Assembly: GCA_965153355.1 (NCBI GenBank)
Contig: OZ231126.1
Span: 10,664,001 to 10,728,000, forward strand
From: Flaccisagitta enflata
Lineage: Eukaryota > Chaetognatha > Sagittoidea > Aphragmophora
DNA: 64,000 nt
Direction of reading: 5' to 3'
The notes under the pieces: generated by a model
The model's input: only the letters and a program-made list of their open reading frames with translations
Told to the model about the DNA's origin: nothing
Databases searched by the model: none
Made by a program: the position numbers and the translations under genes
Shown: in pieces, positions 1-20,338 of the stretch
Layout of the letters: each line of letters begins with the position of its first letter
Position numbering within the stretch: the first letter of the stretch is position 1

Positions 1-1552
1 TAAAAACCACCCCCGACGCAGACCGGAGACCAACCAACCCCTCAACCAACCCAAAACACCATCACCGTGGCTAAAAACCACCCCCGACGCAGACCGGAGA
101 CCAGCCAACCCCTCAGCCACCCAAAACACCATCACCGTGGCTAAAAACCACGGCGGCGCAGACCAGGAGACCAGCCAACCCCTCAACCAACCCAAAACAC
201 CATCACCGTGGAAAGCCACCCCGACGCCAGACCGGAGACCAACCAACCCCTCAACCAGCCCAAAACACCATCACCGTGGCTAAAAACCACCCCCGACGCA
301 GACCGGAGACCAACCAACCCCTCAACCAACCCAAAACACCATCACCGTGGCTAAAAACCACCCCCGACGCAGACCGGAGACCAACCAACCCCTCAACCAA
401 CCCAAAACACCATCACCGTGGCTAAAAACCACCCCGGCAGACAGGAGACCAGCCCCAAAACACCCATCAACCACCCCACGACGTGGGGGAACCCTCAACA
501 GCCCAAAACACCATCAGGCCAAAAACCACCCCGACGCAGACCAGGACCAGCCCCTCAACCAGCAAACACCATCACCGTGGCTAAAACCATACAACCAACC
601 AACCCCTCAAAACCCAAAACCACCATCACCGTGGCTAAAAACCACCCCAGCGGACCGGAGACCAACCAACCCCTCAACCAACCAAAACACCATCACCGTG
701 GCTAAAACCACCCCCGACGCAGACCGGAGACCAGCCAAACCAGCCCAAAACACCATCTGGCTATGGCGAGACCAACCAACCCAGCCACACCATCGGTGGC
801 TAAAACCACCCCCGCGCAGACCGGAGACCAGCCAACCCCTCAACCAACCCAAAACACCATCACCGTGGCTAAAACCACCCCGACGCAGACCAGGAGACCA
901 ACCAACCCCTCAACCAACCCAAAACACCATCTGGCTAAAAACCACCCCGGCAGACCGGAGACCAATAACCCCTCAACCAGCCCAAACACCATCACCGTGG
1001 CTAAAAACCACCCGGCGCTTCAGACCAGCAACCCCTCCCCGGCCCCCAGACCAACCAACCCCTCAACCAACCCAAAACACCATCACCGTGGCTAAAAACC
1101 ACCCCCGACGCAGACCGGAGACCAACCAACCCCTCAACCAACCCAAAACACCATCACCGTGGCTAAAAACCACCCCCGACGCAGACCGGAGACCAACCAA
1201 CCCCTCAACCAACCCAAAACACCATCACCGTGGCTAAAAACCACGACCGACCAACCCCTCAACCAACCCAAAACACCATCACCGTGGCTAAAAACCACCC
1301 CCGACGCAGACCGGAGACCAACCAACCCCTCAACCAACCCAAAACACCATCACCGTGGCTAAAAACCACCCCCGACGCAGACCGGAGACCAACCAACCCC
1401 TCAACCAACCCAAAACACCATCACCGTGGCTAAAAACCACCCCCGACGCAGACCGGAGACCAACCAACCCCTCAACCAACCCAAAACACCATCACCGTGG
1501 CTAAAAACCACCCCCGACGCAGACCGGAGACCAACCAACCCCTCAACCAACC
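1..1552. repeat. 71-bp minisatellite array
   Basis: About 21 tandem copies of a 71-bp unit rich in C and A. The copies at the right end (from about 1080) are almost identical, while those at 430-1060 carry many small deletions. The array starts before the window. Because 71 is not a multiple of 3, reading frames rotate from copy to copy, and I read its long ORFs as by-products of a stop-poor unit. Confidence 0.95.
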
Positions 1553-1592
1553 TACACCTAGATATCTTACCCAGTTCATTTGGTGACCGATT

Positions 1593-1618
1593 GCCGGTCA
1601 ACATCCCTCCCACCTCCA
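1593..1618. other. 26-bp module shared by the ends of two minisatellites
   Basis: This 26-bp segment, starting GCCGGTCAACATCC, occurs about 40 bp after the 71-bp array. It recurs identically at 24367-24392, right after the unrelated 81-bp array. Both copies are followed by two variable bases and the pattern TTTGA-N-TT-N-TGA. Confidence 0.85.
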
Positions 1619-2136
1619 TGTTTGACTTCTGAATAAATTGTTTTACCTGATCACAATCCTGTTATGACATGATCGATATTTTTGAGTCGCAACAATCAGA
1701 GATTAAATCGTCATTTGCTGTCTCAAGTTGTCTCCTTCATTAGGCAGTCTCAATTCTTTATTGTGAGGTAACTACAATCACTCTAGTTGAATTTTTGTTC
1801 TTTTTATCATTGTGTTAATATCTGATAGCAGTATGCAAATGGTTTTAAATTTTTTTGCGACTGTATTTTTAAAAAATTCTTGCAAATGATTGAATGTTTC
1901 TGTCTCTCATCAATGCAATATCAAGATTCTTGGTTCGTTTTTATTTTCAAGCATTATGTATGAGAATAATAGAAAAACAAAGAATAATACCAGTAATGGC
2001 GGCTGTCGCCGTGAGGAAAAAAGTTGTAATCATTGGTCACTTTTCACCATGTTTTTATCTTCAATCCCTGCATTTTTTTTTAGATCAAATCAAGAGCAGT
2101 AGTATATATTGGTTGCACTGAAAATCAGAGAAAATT

Positions 2137-2560
2137 AGAACCAAGTAAAATGAGCTAGATGAGCTCAAATACTCAAAATTAATCAACCAAATATCCAGCA
2201 ATGCTAACTGAAATGCTTTCTTGTGTTTGCATGCTCAATTAAAACATTTATTTATCCTATTAAAATTCAGATAAAAAACTGAGCTAAATGAGCAAAATGA
2301 GCTAGAATACTTAAAAATACCCTCATAGATGTGCAGCTTGAATCACTGACATGCTTTCTTATGGCTGCTTGCTTAAATATGTATCAGACTATTTAATCCT
2401 TTATCGCATCTAAAATCAGTAAAATAAACTGAGCTAAACGAGCTAAATGAGCTAAAATGCTCAAAAACACTCACAGATGTGCAGCTATGCTCATAAACAT
2501 GTCTTCTTGTATTTGCCTGCTCAAACAAACTTGCATAAACTCCTTTTTTGATCCTTTTTA
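2137..2560. repeat. diverged tandem repeat of about 150 bp, three copies
   Basis: Three degenerate copies share blocks such as GAGCTAAATGAGCTA followed by a string of A/C-rich words and TGTGCAGCT (second and third copies). Spacing is near 150 bp. Confidence 0.6.
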
Positions 2561-3529
2561 AAATCATAAAAAATTGAAAAAAAAATTAATTAGAATTTTT
2601 TGTGAAAAAATCTTTAAAAATTCATAACGCAATAAATATTTGCCGAAGAGCATTCTGCTTGGCGCCAAATAAAAGAAAAATATCAAATTTACTGACTCTA
2701 TCAATTTCATTGGAGGTCTCAATCAGCCGGAAGAGATCCCCAACTTTCCCTTAAGAAAATGAAAACCCTGTTTCTCTCGAATATGTCAAAAAGTTGAAGA
2801 CTGACTTCGACTTTTTTCCCGATGATTTGTTACAATTTAGAAATACAGCAGATTATAGATATGTCAAATTTCGCCTTTGTTTGCACTTTGACTTAAGCTG
2901 TTTAGAAAGGGCAAGCCAAAATGTGTGCATATTTTTTCCTAAAAAAAAACAGAATGAAATAATTTCAACATCGAATCATTTTAAGTTGAGGACCTCTCAT
3001 CGCTAAGCATAGCTGAAGAGTAAGAAACACAACAAAAATATTGTTAACCACAATCCTTAAAAGATACCGCAATATCGTTGAAATAGCTAATATCGTTTAA
3101 AAAAGGCAAGCATAACTGTTATCTTATTCAAATCAAAAGGAGACCAGAATGTTATTGAAAATAGCAAAACCATTCCCTGAAGCTTAAATCTTGGCCCAGA
3201 CCGCTCCTTTGCTAGATTTTGGTTGAAATACATGCTCAATGACAAGGCTTTGCCGCTTGGCATTGAGTTTTTTGGCTGTGATACTTCTTTGATGTCATTT
3301 ATTAAACCATTAAGAATACATACTTCAAATTTGAGCTTTGAATCTATATACACGGAGATGCCTTACGAATGGATATGATGAGGGAAAGGAGGGGAGTATT
3401 TTGGAAGAGAGGAGCAGGAAGAGGATGCGTTTCTAAAAAAAAGGTGTTTTAACTTTGATAGCATTCACAGCGTGAACACATGAATTTTAAGCATTCCAGG
3501 AGGGAGTGGACAAAGTAAGCAACTCGTGA

Positions 3530-3690
3530 ACAGAGCGAGCCCGTGAACAGAGCGTGCCCGTGAACGGAGCAAGCCCGTGAATGGAGCGAGCGAGCAAAGC
3601 GAGCACAGTGAAGTGGAGCGCTGCAGAGAGAGTGAGCAGTGCGTGCGAACAGATGTAGCGAGCGACCGAGTGGACCGTTTGAAGTAATGT
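3530..3690. repeat. short repeats of GTGAACAGAGCGAGCC type
   Basis: Four to five near copies of a 16-bp word (GTGAACAGAGCGAGCC and variants) are followed by GAGTGAGCAGTG-like text. A diverged second copy of the latter lies at about 3888-3945. Confidence 0.6.
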
Positions 3691-4525
3691 TGTCCAACTC
3701 GTATCAAAGTGTAGAGAACTGACTAAATGCTTTGGCAGGGCTGAGTTACTGAAAAAAAAAACGCTCCATTCATTCCCAGCACGGGCGCTTCCTCCTTATT
3801 TTGCCTGGTGCGCCATATTTCCCCCTGAAATTGTTTTCATCTCCCGTCACACAGAGACGACCACAAACTCAATTGTTCTTGTTCGGGTCAAGTGAGCGGA
3901 GTGAGCAGTGTGAGCGAACGATCGTTGAGAGCAACCGAGTAGCCCGTAGAGAACAAGGCTAACTCTGATAAGAGACGCATCCTTATTTCTACCCCTCTCA
4001 ATCCTGATTCGCCTTGTGCCACACCTCCTCCTCATCATTCTGATCCTGTGCTTCCCCTTCTTCCTATCCATTCTGATCTGAAGAGTGCAGACGACGATGA
4101 GACCGCCGAAACGACTTTATGGATCGATCAAAAGAATCTCGACTCTGAGATTGGGGTCTCTAGACTGGGATTTGGGATTTGAGACTGAAATTTGGGCCTT
4201 AAGACTGGGATTTGAGGAGGGGGGGGGGTTTACGAAGGAAAAGAAGGAGAAGGAGAAGGAGGATAAAATTTCCCACATGTGTGAAAGCATAGGTCATTGA
4301 CCCCTTTATCGCCGCTGCTCAAAAACGGGAATTTTTTGCACAAATGGACATGTTGATGTCAGCCGTGACAGACTGACAGCTGTAGGCTGACGACAAAATG
4401 TCCATATGTGTCAAAATTCTTGTTTTTAACTACAATTAAAAACTCCATGTGCGTTCCCAAAAAACTGTCATCTTTTTCCTACTTACAATAAGCGATTCTC
4501 TACCTGTTTGTCTGTCTTTGTATCA

Positions 4526-4658
<133 letters not shown>

Positions 4659-5260
4659 CCTCTTTGAAAGTAACACTACAGACAGACAGATACACACTAA
4701 GACAGAGACCGAGCATCAACACGGACCAAAATGTTTACGGCAAGCACAGTTGTAACGTTGCATAGTGAATACTGTCATAGTCCTACTACACATAATGCAC
4801 GAACCAGCACTAAAACGAGTTTCTGAATGGCGTAACCAAGGTTACGTGACAACAAACAAAAGCATCGATTGACTGGAGTCAAGAAAAGATGGTTAGGAAT
4901 CTGTTCGCTCCCTTTTTTCTTTCGATAAAGTCGGTTAATTTGCATATTGCAGTAACATCTTTTTCTCTTTTTTCCCGCAAACGTTAGAGTTTGGCACACA
5001 TCGCCCACACCTAGTGACATGCCTGCCATATTTTTGAATGTCTTGAACTAGTCACTTTAGTGGTATCTAGCTAACGTTAGCTAACGTTTGAAGAAAACTG
5101 GAAAAGTGTTTTTTTCAACATAACATTACATTCTAAGACAATTTGATACTTTCCGGGTCACGGCCCATTGTGCGGCATAGGTACCAGGCTGCTGTTTTCT
5201 ACGCGCGTTTTCTTTCCAAACTGATTCACAACACAGATGTTGATACCTCTTTCAATACAG

Positions 5261-13762
<8,502 letters not shown>

Positions 13763-13858
13763 ATCATTGTCTTATGGCGTAATTGAAATACAAGGCTGAC
13801 TTCCCAAAAAATAACCTTCTCCCCCCCTGACTGAACTGATTGGCAAATGTAGCTCTTT

Positions 13859-14360
13859 CTATGCCGGATCAACCAATAGGCTAAAAAAGCTATAGCTTAG
13901 GGCCCCGCGCCTCAGGGGGGCCCCGCGCCTGCAGCACCCACCCCTGAAAAAAAAGGAAAAAAAAACTAAGAGGGAAAAAAAAAAGAAAGAAAAAAAAGAA
14001 AGAAAAAAAAAAAGAAAGAAAAAAAAAGAAAGAGAAAGAAAATTTGCAGCCAAAAAAGCGAAAAATGTTTGCTTTAAATTTTTCCACGGTGATATGCTTA
14101 ACTGTTATGGAAATGTCATATTTTGTTGTTTCATTTATTTCAAGTTCTTTAAATATGCATATATATGTCACTTTTAGGCAAACAGGAAGTTACGCATGCC
14201 ATGCTAGATTAAATTCTAATCAACTGGTTTTGAGTTATTTGGTAAACAGGGGGGGGGCGCAAAGAGGGGGGTTAGCAGGGGGGGGGCAAAGAGGAGGGGG
14301 TTAGGGGGCCCCGCGCCCCTTGCCTAGCTTAGGGCCCCGCACCTTGTTGATCCGGCTTAG
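13859..14360. mobile_element. Non-autonomous hAT-type element (8-bp TSD)
   Basis: The 502-bp element starts CTATGCCGGATCAAC; its other end, read on the opposite strand, starts CTAAGCCGGATCAAC. AGCTCTTT flanks both sides (13851-13858 and 14361-14368). Subterminal TAGGGCCCCGCGCC words face each other. The interior is A-rich and G-rich simple sequence with no transposase. Confidence 0.85.
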
Positions 14361-14584
14361 AGCTCTTTACTGCCTTGACCTAGTAACACGCTCAATCGCT
14401 CATTCGGCCTTGTTCAGGTTCTCCGCGAAAGATAGTCGTGGCCCCGGAGGAAACAGAAGCCTGAATTTCTATCACGGAACTGATATCCTCGCCGAGTTGC
14501 GTCGTGCATGTATGGCAAGCACATTGCTTAGGTACACAAAAGGCATGCAGCTACCTGGAATTTTCAGGCGTGTCGAATAATGAC

Positions 14585-14889
14585 TAGGGTGGTCATGAAA
14601 TAGGGTCAAATTTCAAAAGATGATATACTCTAGTTTTTTGCATAAATGTACCAAAAAAGAAGGTTTTCCCACAAGCAGAGGTCTGAGTTTGAAGAATAAA
14701 CCATGTCGGCAAAACTATGGGCTTCCTATGGCAAAAAAAAGTCCCCATAGTAAGCCTATGGTTTTGCCGACAAGGTTTTCTGTTTGATTACACACCCCAA
14801 CTTGTGAGGAATCCCTCTTTTATTGGATATTTGTGCAAAGGGCCTAAGTATATCAATATATGAAATTTGACCCATTTCCCGACCACCCT
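14585..14889. mobile_element. Short TIR element with 9-bp TSD (Mutator-like?)
   Basis: The 305-bp element has inverted ends AGGGTGGTCATGAAATAGGG and AGGGTGGTCGGGAAATGGG, flanked by AATAATGAC on both sides (14576-14584, 14890-14898). A second inverted pair around the centre (TGTCGGCAAAACTATGGG and its inverse) makes it foldback-like. A 9-bp duplication is typical of MULEs; superfamily is inferred from that alone. Confidence 0.8.
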
Positions 14890-15707
14890 AATAATGACCC
14901 TTCTGGTCAGCGAGAAACGAAAAATTGTTGCTCAAAAAGACCTCTTATTCATAAACTGGCATAAATCATGTCCTCTTTTCGTTCATCATGTCAAATGTTC
15001 CTTGAATAACTGATAATTGTTCACTTCCCCTCTTCCAAATTGCTTATCATTTAATGACTTGTTCCTCTATCAGTATTCTTTCCTTCTTTTCGCTCATGAA
15101 CCGGATTGAAAATATGTGACTGGATTCGAATTCTTCTGCACCAAATATACAAAGGCTCTTTCTCAACTTTTTTCAGTTTTTTCTCGATTATGTATGAAAG
15201 TTGGACAACACTACTACTCAACCCTACTTTACTTGAGGATGAGAGCCTTTGGAGCTCTCACTGGTGTTTAATCCGGACCCATCACAACTATCCTTAGTAA
15301 TGAAAAACAACCAAGTCTATCTTAACATTATCATGAAATTGTTCAAAAAAAAACAATCAAACCAAACAGAAAAATCAAAAATTTTAACCTGTTTGCTTCA
15401 AGTGCTAATGACAAGAAAGAGTGCCAGATGAGTGTGCTGAACCGGTGGGGCCTAATCCATAGTCCCTCACAGCCATCTGATCTTCCCATTGTAAAAGACT
15501 CCTGCAACCCACAACTTAAAATCAAAATTTTCTCCACTGATTTAGACCATTTTCGCGAACACTCCATGTCAACCCAAAATAGAAAGATGCAAATTAGTCA
15601 GTATATTCCCATTGTTCATAGTGAACAAATTACCAAATGATGATGTAGCTATCCAAAGATAGTCTAGATATCAAAGGCAATGTTGTTAAAAACCATACCA
15701 TTAGAGG
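14890..15707. other. Unassigned intergenic stretch
   Basis: No coding or repeat structure recognised. It includes an ORF at 15249-15431 and another at 15428-15640 without supporting signals. Confidence 0.4.
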
Positions 15708-16650
15708 CAGGGGCGTATGGGAGCCAAATTTTTATGGGGAGCAGGCTCTAATTTGTGTCCCAACAGATTTTGTGTCACAATGGAAACTAATTTGTGGTTT
15801 CTGAAAGACAGATTTAAACAATCAAAACTTCTTGATTTAAAAATAAGAAATAGTCTATTATAGATATAAACATAACTTAACTAAAAGTTAGACAAACAAT
15901 CATTGCTGAACATATATTTATGGGGTATTGTTAAGTATACACTACATAACTTTTTAACACTCTACAACAGAAATCACATTTATCTCTTTACATCTTTTTT
16001 ATGTCCTTTTTTAGAGTTTAAACCCAAAATTAATCTTAAACAAACAATCTTGAACATTTGGGGACATCCCGTACATCCCTTGTTGAACTTTTTGAAAAAT
16101 GAGGATACACTTGGTTGTGAGCTCTCTTTTACGAGTTTTACAAAAGGCATCTTTCTGCTGCTATCAGCGCAGGGTGATGTTTGGTCATATGGCGTGAAGC
16201 GTAATCATTGACAAATATTTCATCACATTTGGAGCACTGTACTTCACGGCGTTTAGTAGTAAAACGAAATCGTTTTCCATCGGACATTTTTTTAGATCAA
16301 CTTTGTCTTTGGAAGGTGTTGATGAAAAAACGACGAAAGAAAAGGCTTTAAGTGTAGTAGCTCACAAAATGATCTGATTTGAAATGAGAGTAAACACATC
16401 GACCTTTGGTACTAAGGTTGTGGTTCTTTTCCTTGATATGAATGACCAAAGTAGTAAACAATGGTGCCGATCGATCCCATGAACCCCTTTGTCTCTTCAA
16501 AACAGGTGTCGGTGGGGAAATCTATTTCTCTTCCTCCTCCTCATTTTCTTCCTACAAGTCCTCTTCCTCCTCATCTGCCGCTACTTTTCTGATTGAATGA
16601 ATAGACCTACCCCGTACCGTTCCAATCCTTGTTTTCATCTCTGTCTGTCT

Positions 16651-16742
<92 letters not shown>

Positions 16743-16813
16743 CCGACAGAAAAAATGTCCGATAGCTAGGGGAAGCAATTGCTTCCCCTGCTTCTCCTTC
16801 AAATACGCCTCTC
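15708..16813. mobile_element. Internally deleted hAT transposon (8-bp TSD)
   Basis: ATTAGAGG flanks both ends (15700-15707, 16814-16821). The ends CAGGGGCGTAT and, inverted, GAGAGGCGTAT are imperfect TIRs. A (CT)n run at 16653-16738 lies near the right end. The interior retains a zinc-finger start of a transposase on the minus strand (16138-16287). Confidence 0.85.
16138..16287 (-). pseudogene. hAT transposase N-terminal remnant (zinc finger)
   Basis: A 49-codon ORF from ATG at 16287 to TAA at 16138. It contains a Cys-X2-Cys...His-X4-His finger (QCSKCDEIF then SRHMTKHHP), the kind found at the N-terminus of hAT transposases. It stops after the finger, and the catalytic RNase H-like region is absent, so the element is non-autonomous. 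The identification rests on the finger plus the surrounding 8-bp duplication. Confidence 0.65.
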
Positions 16814-16994
16814 ATTAGAGGCAAGAATCGAAAATCAGCCATATGGGATCGCCGGCATTGAAAAATAGCAGTGAGGATCGCAAAAGCTGCTTTTATTCCC
16901 GCGTAGAAAGAACAAGTCATCCAAGGATTGCACATGGTCAGCGGTACCCGATGCCCTGCTTGAAGTGATTAACTGAAGAAGTGGAGTGAGAGCA

Positions 16995-17765
16995 GGGCAG
17001 CGGCCCCAAAGGGCCGATGTCCTGTAGGACACAGGGGTGAATTTCCATACGTCCTGAGAGGGCATATTTGGGGTAATTTTCCGTGATATTCATTGGGAAT
17101 TTTGCATTTTTTTTAATTTCTTTTCAATTTGCCATGTTATTCAATGGGAATTTGAGGCCTAAGAGGCTGGATTTGAGGCCCAAGAGGCTGGATTTGAGGC
17201 CCAAGAGGCTGGATTTGAGGCTTGAGAGGTGGGATTTGAGGCCTGTGAGGCTGGATTTGAGGCCTGAAAGGCTGGATTTGAGGCTTGAGAGGCCAGATTT
17301 GAGGCCTGAGAGGCCAGATTTGAGGCCTGAGAGGCTGGATTTGAGGCCTGAGAGGCTGGATTTGAGGCCTGAGAGTCTAGATTTGAGGCCTGAGAGTCTA
17401 GATTTGAGGCCTGGGAGGCCAGATTTGAGGCCTGAGAGGCCAGATTTGAGGCCTGAGAGGCTGGGTTTGAGGCCTGAAAGGCTAGATTTGAGGCCTGAGA
17501 GGCCAGATTTGAGGCCTGAGAGGCCTGATTTGAGGCCTGAGAGGCTGGATTTGAGGCCTGAAAGGCTAGATTTGAGGCCTGAGAGGCCAGATTTGAGGCT
17601 TGAGAGGCCGGATTTGAGGCCTGAGAGGCTGGATTTGAGGCCTGAGAGGCTTGAGAAGCTTCGGAGGGGGGACGTACGGACGTACGGACGGACGGACGTA
17701 CGGACGGACGTAAGGAAATTCACCCCTGTGTCCTACAGGACATCGGCCCTTTGGGGCCGCTGCCC
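16995..17765. mobile_element. TIR element with 60-bp inverted ends and internal 21-bp array
   Basis: 16995-17054 and 17706-17765 are inverted copies that differ at a single base (GGGCAGCGGCCCCAAAGGG...). The interior, 17155-17660, is a 21-bp tandem repeat (GATTTGAGGCCTGAGAGGCTG), open in several frames on both strands (RPERLDL and others). The right end abuts a Helentron-like element. No transposase. Confidence 0.8.
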
Positions 17766-18778
17766 AAAAAGCTTAAAAACAACAGTCCTCGACTGTAGTC
17801 TATTTGGTGTCCGACCCGGCTACTCAGTCTGACCCGGCTACTCAGTCTGACCCGGCGACTCAGTCTGACCCGGCGACTCAGTCTGACCCGGCGACTCAGT
17901 CTGACCCGGCGACTCAGTCTGACCCGGCGACTCAGTCTGACCCGGCGACTCAGTCTGACCCGGCGACTCAGTCTGACCCAGCTACCAAATGCATACCTTG
18001 AAGTCCATGGTGGCATACCTTGCAGACTATCATGGCATACCTTGAAGTCCATGATAGCATACCTTGAAGTCCCTGATGGCATTCCTTGAAGTCCATGAAA
18101 GCATACCTTATAATCCAACAAAAAATTTTTTTCAAAAAAAAAAAAAAAAAATTTAAAAAACATTTTTTTTTCAAAAAAAATAAAAAAAAAATCATAAGTC
18201 CAGGAAATAATGTTACTAGATACATCATAAATACCCTTATATTTTCTTAACCAATACTCAGAATTTACTGAAATCTTGCAGGGGAGCTTTAATTGATGCA
18301 ATTAACCTTTACAACAAGTTTGAACAACATTGGTGAACCTTTACTACCCTTCCCCTATATAAATTGCACAAGTCTAAGAATTAATTTTACTAGCAAAATA
18401 CCCTAATATCTTCTAAACCAATACTCAGAATCATCTGAAATTTTGCAGGGGAGCTTTAATTACTACAATGAACTTCCAAAACAAGTTTAAACAACATTGG
18501 TGAACCTTTACTACCCTTCCCCTATGTAAATTTCATAAGTCCAGGAATTAATATTACTACAAATATAATAGGCAAAGGGTATTAGATATTTATGAATGTT
18601 GTTGAAAGTTGGTACACAGGTTAGTAATGCCCTTAAAATAACACTGACCAAGTTTCATCAACATCTGAGTTGTGGTTCTCAAGTTTTTAAGGGTTGACAC
18701 GAACAAACGACGACAACTCACTACACGATCAAGGCTATGTCATAGTCCTCGACGTAAACTGATCGTCGAGGACAAAAA
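17766..18778 (+). mobile_element. Helentron-like (HINE/DINE-type) element, family A copy 1
   Basis: It starts AAAAAGCTTAAAAACAACAG with CAGTCCTCGACTG and ends in a hairpin with stem GTCCTCGACG/CGTCGAGGAC followed by AAAAA. Near the 5' end is an 18-bp array (CCCGGCGACTCAGTCTGA, about 9 copies, 17812-17985). The middle has two repeats of about 165 bp around TTTGCAGGGGAGCTTTAATT. This layout resembles Drosophila DINE-1/HINE elements; no Rep/helicase is present. Confidence 0.65.
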
Positions 18779-18898
18779 TTCCAAATACCGTTGATGCTAA
18801 ATAGCCCTTGCATCTCTAATAAAGGTAGAGAGGGGATGCCTAAAAATTCTATATCACTTTTTAGGAAGATTTCTTTGAAAAAGGCTTAATTAAGCATT

Positions 18899-19060
18899 AA
18901 AAAAGCTTCAAAATTACAGTCCCCGACTGGGGACTGTAATTTTTGAAGCTTTCTTGTCGCGTAAACGCGACTCGAGAAGATACACGACCAAAAAAAAAAA
19001 AAAATTTCAAAAAAAAAAAAAAATTTCAAAAAAAAAATTTTTTTCAAAAAAAAAAAAAAA

Positions 19061-19094
<34 letters not shown>

Positions 19095-20338
19095 CAAAAA
19101 AAAAAAGTTAAAAAAAAACAGTAAAAGAAAATAAAAAAAAAAATTCAAAAAAAAAAAAAAAACCTTACGAGTCCATGACGGCACACCTTAGTATCTGAGC
19201 GCGCGCGCTCACTCGCTGGGTGTGTGTGCGTGCGTGCGTGCGTGTGCGTGTGCGTGTGTGTGTGTGCGTGCGCGTGTGCGTGTGTGTGTGCAAACTTTTT
19301 TTCTTTGTGCAAACCTCTCTGCCATGAAGGTGAACTTTGACCAGAGCAAAACTTCTGAATACTATAAGTAGTTCAGCGTTGGGAAATAAAAGTAACTAAA
19401 TTAGTAATTGTTTATTATTTAAATCGTAATAATGAAATTGCTATAAAGCTGAACAACAACATGAGTGAAAGTAAAATGATATTTTACTAATAAATGCATC
19501 ACACAAAAATCTTTGAACAAATAAATGGTCATCCGCAATATGTAAATGAGAAAAGTGCAAATCTCCTCAATGAATAATTCACCCACTCTCACAGCAGTAA
19601 TATATTACAACATAAATAGGTTTTTATCTCATAAACCAGACTTCAGATTTAAATCGAATTTTGCAGGGGCTGTTCAATTGATGTCCTTTACTTGAATACC
19701 AAATTAAAAAAAGAATTCACATAACTTTACTACCCTTTGCCTATGTAAACTGCCTAAGTCCTAGTAACATATTACTACATAAATAAGCTAATATCTCCTA
19801 AACCAGACTTCAGATTTAATTCGAATTTTGCAGGGGTTGTTTATTTACTATCCTTTACTTGTATACCAAATTAAAAAAAAATTCATAAACTTTTACTACC
19901 CTTTGCCTATGTATACTGCCTAAGTCCTAGCAATATATTACTACATAAATAAGCTAATATCTTGTAAACCAGGATTCAGATTTAATTCGAATTTTGCAGG
20001 GGTGGTTTATTTACTATCCTCTACTTGTATACCAAATTAGAAAAAAATTCACATACTTTTACTACCCTCTACCTATGTAAACCACCTAAGTCCCAGCTAA
20101 ATATTACTACAAAAATAATAGGCAAAGGGTAGTAAAAGTTTATGAATTTTTCTGAAAATTGGTACACAAGCTCCCATTGACATAATAATAACACTGGTAA
20201 AGTTTCATGAACTTCTGAAGTCTGGATCAAAAGATATGAGAAGGTTTTACACAGACAGACACACACACACACAGACAGACTAGCACAAACAGGCTATCTC
20301 ATAGTCCACCGACGAAAACTGTTCGTCGGGGACAAAAA
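18899..20338 (+). mobile_element. Helentron-like element, family B copy 1
   Basis: The 5' end is a long palindrome (AAGCTTCAAAATTACAGTCC... then its inverse) followed by TGTCGCGTAAACGCGACTCG. The 3' end is a hairpin with stem CCGACGAA/TTCGTCGG and GGGGACAAAAA. Inside are an A-rich tract, a GT/GC-rich run (19200-19290) and three tandem repeats of about 155 bp carrying CAGATTTAATTCGAATTTTG. Confidence 0.65.

Noticed and set aside
1-1552. CRISPR array
   Set aside because: Whole 71-bp units are repeated with no unique spacers, and the DNA is eukaryotic.
347-1632. Several overlapping ORFs rich in Pro, Asn and Lys across the 71-bp array
   Set aside because: They occur in several frames of both strands and follow the repeat unit; no start context or splice signal singles one out.
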